Source of the DNA: Pokkaliibacter plantistimulans
Lineage (GTDB): Bacteria; Pseudomonadota; Gammaproteobacteria; Pseudomonadales; Balneatricaceae
NCBI RefSeq assembly: GCF_003194385.1
Contig: NZ_LAPT01000098.1
Span: forward strand, 1 to 64,000
Direction: 5' to 3'
DNA: 64,000 nucleotides
Position numbers and translations under genes: made by a program. Under the pieces are notes generated by a model, which ran no database searches, was not told the DNA's origin, and worked only from the letters and a program-made list of their open reading frames with translations. Below are positions 36,900-45,364 of the stretch, piece after piece (the first letter of the stretch is position 1; each line of letters begins with the position of its first letter).

Positions 36900-37910
36900 T
36901 TACTTCGCTTCGGACTTGCCGTCGTAACGTTTGCTCCATTCGGTGAGGATGACGTCACGGTTTTTCGCCGCCCAGCCGAAGTCGTTGTTGATCATCAGCT
37001 GCTCAGCATTGCTGGGGAAATACTGCACAGGCTGCGCCACGCCGGGCATGGCCACCACCGCATAGCCTTCGTTGTAGAGTTCGTTGGCCTTCTTGCTGAC
37101 GGTCCAGTCCACCAGCGTCTTAGCGGCATCCATATGCTTGCTGCCCTTGACGATGGCGGTTGCTTCCATATCCCAGCCCAGACCTTCCTTGGGGAAGACC
37201 AGTTCAAGCGGTGCACCCTTAGCTTTTTCCTTGGCACCGCGGAAAGCGAAGGAAATACCGATGGGGGCTTCACCGGAGGCGGCCATCTTGCAGGGCTTGG
37301 AGCCGGAATGGGTGTAGGTGGAGATGTTCTGGTGCAGGCCATCCATGAAGGCCCAGCCCTTGTCTTCGCCGAACAGCTGCAGCCAGCTGGAGACGTCAAG
37401 GAAGCCGGTGCCGGAAGACGCCGGGTTAGGCATCACCACGTGGCCTTTGTAGACCGGATTGGTCAGGTCTGCCCAGGAGGTGGGCATCGGCAGGTTGTAC
37501 TTCTTGGCTTCTTCGGTATTGACGCAGATGGCGGCCATCCAGGCATCCATCCCGGTCCAGCTGGGTTCGGCACTGTTGTCACGGAATTTTTCTGACAGCT
37601 TGTCGTAGCCCGCGGGCTTGTAGGGCTGCAACAGGCCATCGTTGGCCAGCAGCATCAGGCTGGTAGCGGCCAGACCCCATACCACGTCGGCCTGAGGATT
37701 GTCTTTCTCGGCCAGCAGTTTGGCGGTGATGACCCCGGTGGAATCGCGCACCCAGTTGATCTTGATGTCGGGATGCTCTTCGTTGAAGCGGGCAGCGTAC
37801 TTTTTCAGGTCTTCCGCTTCGATAGCGGTATATACCGTCAGCTCGCTACTGGCGTAGGCAGCATTGGCGAGTAACAGGCTGGTGGACAACATCAACAGGG
37901 TCTTGCGCAT
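36900..37910 (-). CDS. AEP ABC transporter substrate-binding protein
   Basis: Periplasmic binding protein of 336 residues with a signal peptide (about 1-20, MRKTLLMLSTSLLLANAAYA). The mature part begins SSELTVYTAIEAEDLKKYAA and contains WVRDSTGVITAKLLAEKDNP, WGLAATSLMLLA and MPNPASSGTGFLDVSSW, matching the AEP-binding group (PhnS2 type) of the iron/spermidine binding-protein superfamily. It is the first gene of a six-gene minus-strand operon (binding protein, ATPase, permease, phnW, phnX, DMT). A perfect 12-bp palindrome (37935-37946) lies 24 bases upstream of the ATG and probably binds the regulator. AEP as ligand is inferred from family and operon. Confidence 0.93.
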   Translation of the reverse strand: MRKTLLMLSTSLLLANAAYASSELTVYTAIEAEDLKKYAARFNEEHPDIKINWVRDSTGVITAKLLAEKDNPQADVVWGLAATSLMLLANDGLLQPYKPAGYDKLSEKFRDNSAEPSWTGMDAWMAAICVNTEEAKKYNLPMPTSWADLTNPVYKGHVVMPNPASSGTGFLDVSSWLQLFGEDKGWAFMDGLHQNISTYTHSGSKPCKMAASGEAPIGISFAFRGAKEKAKGAPLELVFPKEGLGWDMEATAIVKGSKHMDAAKTLVDWTVSKKANELYNEGYAVVAMPGVAQPVQYFPSNAEQLMINNDFGWAAKNRDVILTEWSKRYDGKSEAK

Positions 37911-37934
37911 GGAAAGGTCTCCTCGTTGTTGGTT

Positions 37935-37946
37935 TGGTATATACCA
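37935..37946. promoter_or_regulatory. Palindromic operator upstream of the AEP binding-protein gene
   Basis: TGGTATATACCA is a perfect 12-bp palindrome overlapping a likely -10 element. Near-copies lie upstream of the FAD oxidoreductase (39365-39376) and of the GntR regulator (54642-54653). HutC-subfamily GntR proteins bind this type of site, so PhnR-like control is likely. A CTGTCAT half Pho box on the minus strand (37966-37972) has no good second repeat. Confidence 0.7.
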
Positions 37947-38093
37947 GTAAACTTACATGTGAAAGATGACAGTCCTATTAAGTCGAGTTTGCAGTCTGGT
38001 TAATTCATCAGCAGCGTGGCGCATGCTGCTTTCCTCCCTGACGGTGCGACGGGCTCGCCGCACTCCTGCTGTGAAGTTGGGTGGCGCAGGATG

Positions 38094-39344
38094 TCAGCCG
38101 GTTCGTTTATTGGCGCGCGCCAGCGCACAGCGGCGCTGAAATTCATCACTCATCGGATCCACCCGGCCAAAGCGGTTGGGGCTGAACGCCTGACGGTCCA
38201 GCCAGCGCGACGAGCCGATAATGTCTGTACTGAGCAGCCGGGCGATACCGCCTGACAGGCTGACGCCGGCCCCGGAGCAGCCGGTGGCAGCAATAAAGCC
38301 TTCCACCTCGCCCACCTGCCCGAGCAGGGGCAAACCATCCGGGGTATAGCTGGAAATATTGCTGACGTGGTGGGCGATGGGCAGGTGCTGCAGTGCCGGG
38401 AAAAACGCCTGCAAGGCGCTGAAGCCCGCGGCCAGCGCATCCCAGCCCTGGTCATCTTCGCCAAAACTGAAACCACTGATGTCTGCCGGCAGCTGTGCTG
38501 GGCTTGCATACACCGGGTGCTGATCACGCAGACCAAACAGCAGACCCCCGACCTCTGGACGCGCATACGCCAGCGCATCGGGCAGAATCACCATCGGTGA
38601 CTGGCTGGGAAATAACGGGCTGCTGGCGGTGATCCAGTAGTGGCTGCGTACCGGCGCCATGGCCAGAAACAGATCCTGTTCATAGGCCAGTGCAGTGCTC
38701 CAGGGGCCTGCGGCATCAATGACCCAGCGGGCAGACAACTGCTCGCCCTGCTCCAGCTCCACACCGGTAATGCGCTGGCCGTCACGCAGCAGGTGTCGCA
38801 CGGCGCTATGCTGGCGGATGGTCACACCCTGACGGCGGGCGCCCTGAGCGTACGCCATGCACAGCTGGTAGGGGTCGATAAAGCCATCGTTGGGCAGCAG
38901 CGCGGCGGCACAGTCGCCGGGCACCTGCAGCCATGGACAGCGTTGGCTGACCTGCTCTGCCTGCAACCACTGCACCGGATCCTGCTGCAGCTGGGCCAGC
39001 TCAGCGGTGCGGCTGACCTGAGCACGGGCGCTGTCACTGCAGCCGATATGCAGGCTGCCGACCTGATTGAAGGGGATGTCGATCCCTTCATCATTGAGCT
39101 GGGCGATGGCGGCAAAGGTCTCACTGACCAGTGCCCTGACCTGGGGCGTAGGGCGGGCTTTGGTGAGCAATCCTGCAGCATAGCGGGTGGTGCCACTGCC
39201 GAGGGTCTGGCGCTCCAGCAGGGTGATCTGCAGCGCCGGGTCACGGCTCAGGTAATAGCCCAGAGCACAGCCCAGCACCCCGCCACCGATGATCAGCACA
39301 TCAGTGTGGGCAGAAGAGGAATGGGTCGATGCCGCCTCGGTCAT
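38094..39344 (-). CDS. FAD-dependent oxidoreductase linked to the phn operon
   Basis: Flavin amine/amino-acid oxidoreductase of 416 residues in the DadA/glycine-oxidase superfamily. It has the Rossmann FAD motif VLIIGGGVLGCALGYYLSR near 15-33, LGSGTTRYAAGLL, a mid-protein RWVIDAAGPWS, and the C-terminal GYxxPDGLPLLG-like SSYTPDGLPLLGQVG followed by AATGCSGAGVSLSGG. It is upstream of phnS on the same strand with its own near-palindromic operator. FAD oxidoreductases of this kind recur beside AEP genes, and some oxidise N-methylated AEP to AEP. That role fits here but is not proven by the sequence. ATG 39344 follows AGGT. Confidence 0.88.
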   Translation of the reverse strand: MTEAASTHSSSAHTDVLIIGGGVLGCALGYYLSRDPALQITLLERQTLGSGTTRYAAGLLTKARPTPQVRALVSETFAAIAQLNDEGIDIPFNQVGSLHIGCSDSARAQVSRTAELAQLQQDPVQWLQAEQVSQRCPWLQVPGDCAAALLPNDGFIDPYQLCMAYAQGARRQGVTIRQHSAVRHLLRDGQRITGVELEQGEQLSARWVIDAAGPWSTALAYEQDLFLAMAPVRSHYWITASSPLFPSQSPMVILPDALAYARPEVGGLLFGLRDQHPVYASPAQLPADISGFSFGEDDQGWDALAAGFSALQAFFPALQHLPIAHHVSNISSYTPDGLPLLGQVGEVEGFIAATGCSGAGVSLSGGIARLLSTDIIGSSRWLDRQAFSPNRFGRVDPMSDEFQRRCALARANKRTG

Positions 39345-39364
39345 GGTGTCTACCTGTTAGGTTT

Positions 39365-39376
39365 TGGTATAGACCA
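39365..39376. promoter_or_regulatory. Operator-like site upstream of the FAD oxidoreductase
   Basis: TGGTATAGACCA, one base from a perfect palindrome, lies 20 bases upstream of the ATG and within TTTTGGTATAGACCAGAT. It matches the phnS operator at 11 of 12 positions. Confidence 0.68.
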
Positions 39377-39567
39377 GATCCTAGGCTTGCAATATGAATG
39401 CCGTATGACAGCGCCGCTCGGCGACGGTCAGGGCGGCGGTGCGGGTCAAGCCGTGCCAGCAGGACGACGAATTTCGATACAGAGACGGACCATCTGCGCA
39501 GGGGAGCTGGGGTATACTGGGCGGTCTTGGCGCTACCCCTGTTGAACTCCAGCTGTCGGTCCTGAAC

Positions 39568-40593
39568 ATGCTCGCGACCAGTAAACACCATCTGCAATCC
39601 CTGTTAACCCGCGTGCTGGGCCTGATCCAGCGCTATCCCCGGGTACTTGCCCTGTTTGGCTTCTGTTCCGGTCTGGCCAGTTTCTTTCTGGTCGATCGTC
39701 AGCACCGTGCCGGGCAGGTGATCGCCATCATCATGCTGGTCAGCTGGCTGTGGCTGGTGCTGGAAAACCTGCTGACTGACAAGATCGCCCGGCGTTTCGG
39801 CCTCTACTTGCCGCCGGCACTGCTGCGTTATGTCACCCAGCTGATCCATCAGGAAAGCCTGTTTTTCACCCTGCCATTCTTTGCTGTCACCACTGCCTGG
39901 AGTTCAGGACAGGCGGTCTTTACCGGCCTGCTTGGCGTGGCGGCGCTGATCTCGATTACCGACCCGCTCTATTACAAATGGCTGTCGAACCGCCGCTGGC
40001 TGTTCCTCGCCTATCACAACCTCAGCCTGTTTGCGGTGCTGCTGACGGTACTGCCGCTGATCCTGCATCTGAGCACCACCCAGAGTTACCAGCTGGCACT
40101 GGCGACCACGGTGGTGCTGTCCCTGCCCAGCCGTCTGGTCTCGCTGTCGCAGCAGACCCCCTGGCGCTGGGTGGTAGCGGTGGTGCTGACCGGCGCCATC
40201 GCGTTTGCCGGCTGGCTGGGCCGGGCCTGGGTGCCGCCGGCGACACTGTGGCTGCAGGAGATGGCCATCACCAGCCAGTTCGACAGTCGTTCCCGGGCGC
40301 CGGGCGACAGCCTCAGCAGCCTGACCGAGCAGCAGCTGCGTGATCAGGGCTTGTACGCCTACACCGCCATCAACGCCCCACGCGGGCTGGATGAACGCAT
40401 CTATCATCAGTGGATCTACAACGGCAAGGAGCTGGATCGCATCCCGCTGGATATTCATGGCGGGCGTGAACAGGGTTACCGGGCCTGGAGCCGCAAGCAG
40501 AACTTCCCCAGGGAGGTGGTCGGTGAGTGGCAGGTCAAGGTGCTGACTGAGGATGGGCAGGTTATTGGTACTCTGCGCTTTGAGGTGCAGTGA
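39568..40593 (+). CDS. Membrane protein with C-terminal DUF2914-like domain
   Basis: A 341-residue protein with about seven N-terminal membrane segments, then a soluble C-terminal domain of roughly 105 residues. That domain contains LYAYTAINAPRGLDERIYHQW, GKELDRIPLDIHGGREQGYRAW and VKVLTEDGQVIGTLRFEV. This tail matches the DUF2914 pattern, and the whole resembles the DUF5924 membrane family. Function unknown. ATG 39568 (MLATSKHH) is the best start by family appearance although the ribosome site is weak; the frame is open from 39439. It is divergent from the FAD oxidoreductase and convergent with serA. Confidence 0.8.
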   Translation: MLATSKHHLQSLLTRVLGLIQRYPRVLALFGFCSGLASFFLVDRQHRAGQVIAIIMLVSWLWLVLENLLTDKIARRFGLYLPPALLRYVTQLIHQESLFFTLPFFAVTTAWSSGQAVFTGLLGVAALISITDPLYYKWLSNRRWLFLAYHNLSLFAVLLTVLPLILHLSTTQSYQLALATTVVLSLPSRLVSLSQQTPWRWVVAVVLTGAIAFAGWLGRAWVPPATLWLQEMAITSQFDSRSRAPGDSLSSLTEQQLRDQGLYAYTAINAPRGLDERIYHQWIYNGKELDRIPLDIHGGREQGYRAWSRKQNFPREVVGEWQVKVLTEDGQVIGTLRFEVQ

Positions 40594-40612
40594 TCTGACC
40601 GTCTGACGGATA

Positions 40613-40646
40613 AAACAAAACCGGCCACAGGGAGCCGGTTTTGTTT
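40613..40646. terminator. Bidirectional terminator between the DUF2914 gene and serA
   Basis: AAACAAAACCGGC and GCCGGTTTTGTTT form a perfect 13-bp stem with an 8-base loop, with T runs on the 3' arm in both directions. It is placed exactly between two convergent genes. Confidence 0.88.
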
Positions 40647-40665
40647 ACTGCGGTAGATCAGCGGA

Positions 40666-41898
40666 TCAGAACAGCACGCGAGTCTTGATGGTGCCCTGGA
40701 TCTGCTGCAGCTTTTGCAGCGCCAGTTCTGAGTACTCGGCGTCCACATCGATCACCACGTAGCCCACGTTCTCGTTGGTCTGCAGGAACTGCGAGGCGAT
40801 GTTGATGTTGTTTTCGGAGAAAACGCTGTTGATCTGCGACATGATGCCGGGCACGTTCTTGTGAATGTGCAGCAGGCGATGCTTTCCGGGGTGTGAAGGC
40901 AGCGCCACTTCAGGGAAGTTGACGGACATGGTGGAGGTACCGTTGTCGCTGTAACGCACCAGCTTCTCGGACACTTCCACACCGATCATTTCCTGCGCTT
41001 CCATGGTGGAGCCACCGATGTGCGGGGTCAGGATGACATTGTCCAGACCGCGCAGCGGTGACAGGAACTCATCCTTGTTGGAGCGTGGCTCAACCGGGAA
41101 CACGTCGATGGCCGCACCCAGCAGTTTCTTGCTGGTGATGTTCTCGGCCAGCGCCTCGATATCCACCACGGTGCCACGGGAAGCGTTGATCAGGATCGAA
41201 CCTTCTTTCATCCAGCCCAGTTCGCGTGCGCCGAACATGTTCTTGGTGGAAGCGGTTTCCGGTACGTGCAGGCTGACGACGTCGACCTTGCTGAGCAGTT
41301 CTTCCAGGCTGGCGATCTGCTGGGCGTTACCCAGAGGCAGCTTGGTAACCACGTCGTAGTAATAGACTTTCATCCCCATGGACTCGGCCATGACCGACAG
41401 CTGGGTACCGATAGAGCCATAGCCGATGATGCCGAGTTTCTTGCCACGGATTTCGTAGCTGTTGTCGGCTGACTTCATCCAGCCACCGCGGTGGCAGACG
41501 ATGTTCTTCTCGGGGATACCGCGCATCAGCATGATGATTTCAGCAATCACCAGCTCCGCCACCGAACGGGTGTTGGAGTAAGGTGCGTTGAATACAGCAA
41601 TACCGCGGGTCAGGGCAGCATTCAGATCAACCTGGTTGGTACCGATGCAGAAGCAGCCGATGGCCACCAGTTTCTGCGCTTCAGCCAGCACGGATTCGGT
41701 CAGTTGAGTACGGGAGCGGATGCCGATGAAGTGGGCGTCGCGGATCGATTCGATCAGCTGCTCTTCTGGCAGGGAGCCTTTATGGTATTCGATGTTGGAG
41801 TAACCCTGGCTCTGGAACATGTCCAGCGCTGACTGGTGTACGCCTTCCAACAGAAGGATCTTGATTTTGCTTTTATCAAGAGAAACGGTCTTGCTCAT
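40666..41898 (-). CDS. serA: D-3-phosphoglycerate dehydrogenase
   Basis: First step of serine synthesis: 3-phosphoglycerate to 3-phosphohydroxypyruvate with NAD. The 410-residue product has the same length as E. coli SerA. It has GCFCIGTNQVDL, GKKLGIIGYGSIGTQLSV (NAD loop), the catalytic arginine in INASRGTVVD, the glutamate in DVFPVEPRS, the histidine in LTPHIGGST, and a C-terminal ACT domain (HIHKNVPGIMSQINSVF). The ACT domain implies serine feedback. I chose ATG 41898 (MSKTVSLDKSKIK) by homology; an in-frame GTG at 41907 also has GAGGA close by. Confidence 0.96.
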   Translation of the reverse strand: MSKTVSLDKSKIKILLLEGVHQSALDMFQSQGYSNIEYHKGSLPEEQLIESIRDAHFIGIRSRTQLTESVLAEAQKLVAIGCFCIGTNQVDLNAALTRGIAVFNAPYSNTRSVAELVIAEIIMLMRGIPEKNIVCHRGGWMKSADNSYEIRGKKLGIIGYGSIGTQLSVMAESMGMKVYYYDVVTKLPLGNAQQIASLEELLSKVDVVSLHVPETASTKNMFGARELGWMKEGSILINASRGTVVDIEALAENITSKKLLGAAIDVFPVEPRSNKDEFLSPLRGLDNVILTPHIGGSTMEAQEMIGVEVSEKLVRYSDNGTSTMSVNFPEVALPSHPGKHRLLHIHKNVPGIMSQINSVFSENNINIASQFLQTNENVGYVVIDVDAEYSELALQKLQQIQGTIKTRVLF

Positions 41899-42311
41899 GG
41901 TGCTCACGTAATCCTCGCTATACGTTAGCCGGGCTGGTGGCGACATAACCGCAGGCGCTGTGTCTCCCTTTCTGACATTCGAGGCAACAATGAGGATTAT
42001 TGCCGAACCGGGGGAGCTTCCCAGGGTGCCGCGCTATGCGTGCCGAGTGGGGCGGCTATAATAGCACAGCCGTAGCCAAGGGATGTTGGCAAAAAGGCAA
42101 ATACCATGAAGCTTAGGGTGAATTTTTTAACTAAGGCGTTTACTTTTATTCATGGTCAGGGCGCGCGCACTTGCATTAAGCGAACCGCAGCCATACCGGA
42201 AGGCAGCAGTGACGATGCAGGACCCGCCTTGCTAACACGTAAGCCGCATATCAGACCAGAATAGCAATACCAATAAGCACAGCTGAAAACTCAACCGTAC
42301 GAGGACAGGTT
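41899..42311. promoter_or_regulatory. Divergent promoter region, serA and FAH-family gene
   Basis: A 413-base gap. TATAAT at 42057-42062 reads as a perfect -10 on the plus strand, but no good -35 lies at 17 bases on either strand. The stretch 42100-42150 is AT-rich and would suit a promoter or an upstream regulator site. No gene or strong hairpin is visible. Confidence 0.4.
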
Positions 42312-42977
42312 ATGGCGTATGCACACCGTTATGTTGATGGCGAAACTCTGATTCATCCTCTGGGCAAGGTGGTCTGTATTGGCCGTAACTATGCCGAGCA
42401 CGTCCGTGAACTGAACAATGCTATGCCGACCGAGCCACTACTGTTTATCAAGCCTGCAACGGCCGTGGTAGCGATGGAGGAGCCGTTTGCCCTGCCCTCG
42501 CACCTGAGCAGTGACATCCATTACGAAACCGAACTGGCGATACTGATCGGGGCGACCCTGAAACAGGCTGATGAAGCCGAAGCCAAGGCTGCTATTGCAG
42601 GCTTCGGTCTGGCACTGGATCTGACCCTGCGTGATGTGCAGAGCAAACTGAAAGACAAGGGCCAGCCCTGGGAAAAGGCCAAGGCGTTTGATGGTTCCTG
42701 CCCGCTGTCACGCTTTGTTCGCGCCGATGCCGTCAGCGATATCCAGAATCTGGGGCTGAAGCTGACCATCAACAACGAAGTGCGTCAGGACGGCACTACC
42801 GCGGACATGATCAACCCGGTACTGCCCCTGCTGGCGTACATCAGCCGGTACTTCACCCTGCAACCCGGTGATGTGGTCCTGACCGGCACACCGGAAGGCG
42901 TGGGCCAGCTGCACAGCGGTGATCAGCTGGTAGTGGCGCTGGATTCGCTGCTGCAGGTCGCAACGCGCGTGCGCTGA
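42312..42977 (+). CDS. Fumarylacetoacetate hydrolase family protein
   Basis: A 221-residue metal-dependent enzyme of the FAH superfamily (YcgM-like). It shows GKVVCIGRNYAEHVRELNN, LFIKPATAV, HYETELAILIG with the acidic metal ligands, AGFGLALDLTLRDVQ, KGQPWEKAKAFDGSCPLSRF, and the C-terminal PGDVVLTGTPEGVGQL. These are typical of oxaloacetate tautomerase/acylpyruvate hydrolase-like members. The substrate cannot be fixed from sequence. ATG 42312 follows GAGGACAG. The gene stands alone, divergent from serA and convergent with the Dph6-like gene. Confidence 0.92.
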   Translation: MAYAHRYVDGETLIHPLGKVVCIGRNYAEHVRELNNAMPTEPLLFIKPATAVVAMEEPFALPSHLSSDIHYETELAILIGATLKQADEAEAKAAIAGFGLALDLTLRDVQSKLKDKGQPWEKAKAFDGSCPLSRFVRADAVSDIQNLGLKLTINNEVRQDGTTADMINPVLPLLAYISRYFTLQPGDVVLTGTPEGVGQLHSGDQLVVALDSLLQVATRVR

Positions 42978-43007
42978 CAGACTGAACAGTAACCCGCTAC
43001 ATTCTGA

Positions 43008-43030
43008 GAAACCGGCTACCCGCCGGTTTC
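43008..43030. terminator. Bidirectional terminator after the FAH-family gene
   Basis: GAAACCGGC and GCCGGTTTC form a perfect 9-bp stem with a 5-base loop, between convergent stops. A short T-rich stretch follows on the plus strand. Confidence 0.75.
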
Positions 43031-43033
43031 TTG

Positions 43034-43813
43034 CTATTCGGGCGTTGCCAGGGTGTAGGCTGTCCCTGAGTGGCTGGCGTTCGCGCTAGCGGGCAGCAGA
43101 TCGGCAAAGACAAAACCTTCCCGCTCCACCACCTCGCCGCCGGTGACAGCAATGGGCTGGCGAAACATCGGCCCGGCACTGACAAAGGTGTGGAATTCGC
43201 CGTTCTCGCCACAGGGGTCGACACCCTCCGGGCACTCGGCCAGCAACTGCTGATCAAAACGTCGCCCTGCCCAGCTGGCTGGCACCCTGCGCGGATCGAT
43301 ACAGGTCAGATGGGCAACCAGTCCGGCAGCCAGCATGTCGGCAGCGAGCTGACCGGTGGGAATGTCCCACAGTGGAAAGATCGGTGTCAGGCCCGTCCCC
43401 GCCAGTCGCTGTTCGCGGTAAGCGCGAATATCCCGCAGATAAAGATCGCCAAAGGCAAACAGTTCGGTGCCAAGTGTTCTGGCCTGTTCGATAAAGGCGC
43501 CCATGCGCTGCTCGTACTCCTCGTTGGAGCAGGGATACGGCAGTTCAATTTCATACAGCGGCAGCCCGGCTGCCTCGGCCTGCAGGCGCACCAGCTGGCG
43601 TCGCACGGCATGCATGGCGACACGGTCAAAGGTCTGGTTGAAAGTAGTGAGTAAGCCGATGACCTCATAGGCCGGATTCTGCTGCAGCTGATACAGCGTC
43701 CAGGCGCTGTCCTTGCCGCTGCTCCAGGACAGCAGCACCTTGCGCGGTGCGGCTGACGGGGCGGTATGGGCTGAGGGTGAAGGGATACTGCTGGACGGGG
43801 TATGGGGGTTCAA
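43034..43813 (-). CDS. Dph6-related ATP pyrophosphatase (adenine nucleotide alpha hydrolase-like)
   Basis: A 259-residue protein of the PP-loop ATPase superfamily. KVLLSWSSGKDSAWTLYQL contains the SGGKDS-like PP motif as SSGKDS. TFNQTFDRVAMHAVRRQLV, GDLYLRDIRAYREQRL and CGENGEFHTFV match bacterial relatives of diphthine-ammonia ligase. Bacteria lack diphthamide, so the true substrate is unknown. The start is TTG 43813, with GGAGA eight bases upstream. It overlaps the end of the preceding diguanylate cyclase gene (stop 43810-43812), so the two are translationally coupled. Confidence 0.85.
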   Translation of the reverse strand: MNPHTPSSSIPSPSAHTAPSAAPRKVLLSWSSGKDSAWTLYQLQQNPAYEVIGLLTTFNQTFDRVAMHAVRRQLVRLQAEAAGLPLYEIELPYPCSNEEYEQRMGAFIEQARTLGTELFAFGDLYLRDIRAYREQRLAGTGLTPIFPLWDIPTGQLAADMLAAGLVAHLTCIDPRRVPASWAGRRFDQQLLAECPEGVDPCGENGEFHTFVSAGPMFRQPIAVTGGEVVEREGFVFADLLPASANASHSGTAYTLATPE

Positions 43814-45063
43814 GCCGGGTCTCCGGTGGATTCCGAGGTCAGATGCAGCTTCTGTTTATACATGCGATGTTCGGCCAGACTCAACAGGTGATCGGGCAGC
43901 TGACCATCCAGCGGGGCGATGGCGGTGCCGGCGCTGATACGAATGGTGAGCGCCAGTTCCTTGTTGTCTTCCGCCGCCAGCACATAGGGGCGGTGCAGGT
44001 TTTCCATCAGATAGCGCTGCCAGTGCTTGAGCTCGGCGGTGTTGTGGCAGGAGCGGATCACCACAAACTCATCACCGCCCATGCGCGCCAGATAGGCTGG
44101 CTGGGGATTGAGCGAGCGCAGACGCTCGGCTACATGCTGGAGCAGCAGGTCGCCGGTGTGGTAACCGTAGCGGTCATTGATGGGCTTGAATTCATCCAGT
44201 GCCAGCAGAATCACCGCCAGCTGCGCCGAGCCGCTGGAGCGGCGGCTCAGTGAGGCGGTGGTGCCAGTGGCCGGTTGCAGCTGGCGTTGGCCGGACCAGC
44301 GCTGGATGTCACTTTGCAGGCGGATCTTCTGCAGCTGCCCGGACAGATGTGTCATGCAATGGTAGCGGTTGGGCAGCCCGGTCAGGGCATCGTGGTAGGC
44401 CGCGTGCTGCACCTGATTGTGCAGCTGGCGCAGATCAGGCTGGGCGCCGCTGTCCTTCTCGCGTCGCTGGATGCGCTGGCCGACATAACGCAGGCGCCCC
44501 TGCCAGTCGAGCAGCCATCCCATCAGCAGGCAGAGTGCCAGCGCCAGTGTCAGGGTCAGTATTTCCCACGGCAAGGTGGCGGAAGGGTGCAGTGTGAGGG
44601 TCAGTACGGCCAGCGAGAAGGCGCAGAGCAAGCCCTGCCACAGATTGCGCCAGTGGCTGGCCATCAGGGCCAGCAGTAACAGATGAGTAGTCAGCAGGGC
44701 CAGACGCATGGGCGCAGGCAGCAGGGTGAAAGCATTGTCCTGACTGGTCCACAGCACCGCCAGCGGGAACAGCAGGCAATAACTGAAGTAGAACGACCTC
44801 CCCCAGGGACCGGCTTCCGGTGGCTGCATCAGAATCAGGAAGTAGCTTGGCCAGAGCACACAGAGGATGCCGGGAGGAAACAGGATCAGCCAGTCATCAG
44901 GGTGACGGTACAGCAGGCTGAAATACACCACCAGCGAGCCCAGCGCCAGTAACAGCGCACCGAGCTGGCGCACGGGCGTATAGAGTTCTTCCTGCTGTGA
45001 GCGGAAGTGGGCAATCTCTTCACTGCGAAGCCTGGCCTGTTCGGCCTGGAATAAAACACCCAT
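43810..45063 (-). CDS. Membrane-bound diguanylate cyclase
   Basis: A 417-residue protein whose N-terminal half has about six membrane helices (LGALLLALGSLVVYFSLLY, LTLALALCLLMGWLL and others), a MASE-like sensor of unassigned type. A GGDEF domain follows with YHDALTGLPNRYHC, DEFKPINDRYGYHTGD and ARMGGDEFVVI. The GGDEF motif is intact. No RxxD inhibitory site is visible before it (NPQP occupies the place). An insertion of about 35 polar residues lies between the first GGDEF strand and LAVILLALDEF. The stop overlaps the start of the Dph6-like gene. Confidence 0.9.
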   Translation of the reverse strand: MGVLFQAEQARLRSEEIAHFRSQQEELYTPVRQLGALLLALGSLVVYFSLLYRHPDDWLILFPPGILCVLWPSYFLILMQPPEAGPWGRSFYFSYCLLFPLAVLWTSQDNAFTLLPAPMRLALLTTHLLLLALMASHWRNLWQGLLCAFSLAVLTLTLHPSATLPWEILTLTLALALCLLMGWLLDWQGRLRYVGQRIQRREKDSGAQPDLRQLHNQVQHAAYHDALTGLPNRYHCMTHLSGQLQKIRLQSDIQRWSGQRQLQPATGTTASLSRRSSGSAQLAVILLALDEFKPINDRYGYHTGDLLLQHVAERLRSLNPQPAYLARMGGDEFVVIRSCHNTAELKHWQRYLMENLHRPYVLAAEDNKELALTIRISAGTAIAPLDGQLPDHLLSLAEHRMYKQKLHLTSESTGDPA

Positions 45064-45364
45064 GTGGCACCTGTCTGTTCGCCGACGGCGGCGCTATCAA
45101 TACGGTGGTGATATCACATCTACTGAGGTTGTTGACTGCAAAAGCAAGACCAGACTGCGCGCCAGCACAAGCCCATGTGGGGAGTCAAAACTGCGGGCAG
45201 TCAAACCTCACGGTAGTCAAAAGCATAGTATGAAAATGCGTTGCTGTGGCAGACGGATAACGATAACCGCGCCAGTAATGGCGACGATCAGAACAACAGG
45301 CAGGAAGAGGAAGGCATCGCAGCCCCATGCGGCGTGGCCGGCATGGAGCTGTGTAACCGGCGGA
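45064..45364. other. Intergenic region without a visible gene
   Basis: About 300 bases between the diguanylate cyclase start and the end of the thioesterase gene, both on the minus strand. A minus-strand frame here carries a hydrophobic stretch (FLFLPVVLIVAITGAVIVI) but has no acceptable start or ribosome site outside the thioesterase gene. I therefore do not call it a gene. Confidence 0.4.

Noticed and set aside
37955-37972. Possible Pho box before the AEP binding-protein gene
   Set aside because: Only one CTGTCAT repeat is good; the second matches at about two of seven positions.
42057-42062. Perfect TATAAT taken as a promoter for the FAH-family gene or serA
   Set aside because: No acceptable -35 lies at proper spacing on either strand, so it is reported only inside the intergenic description.
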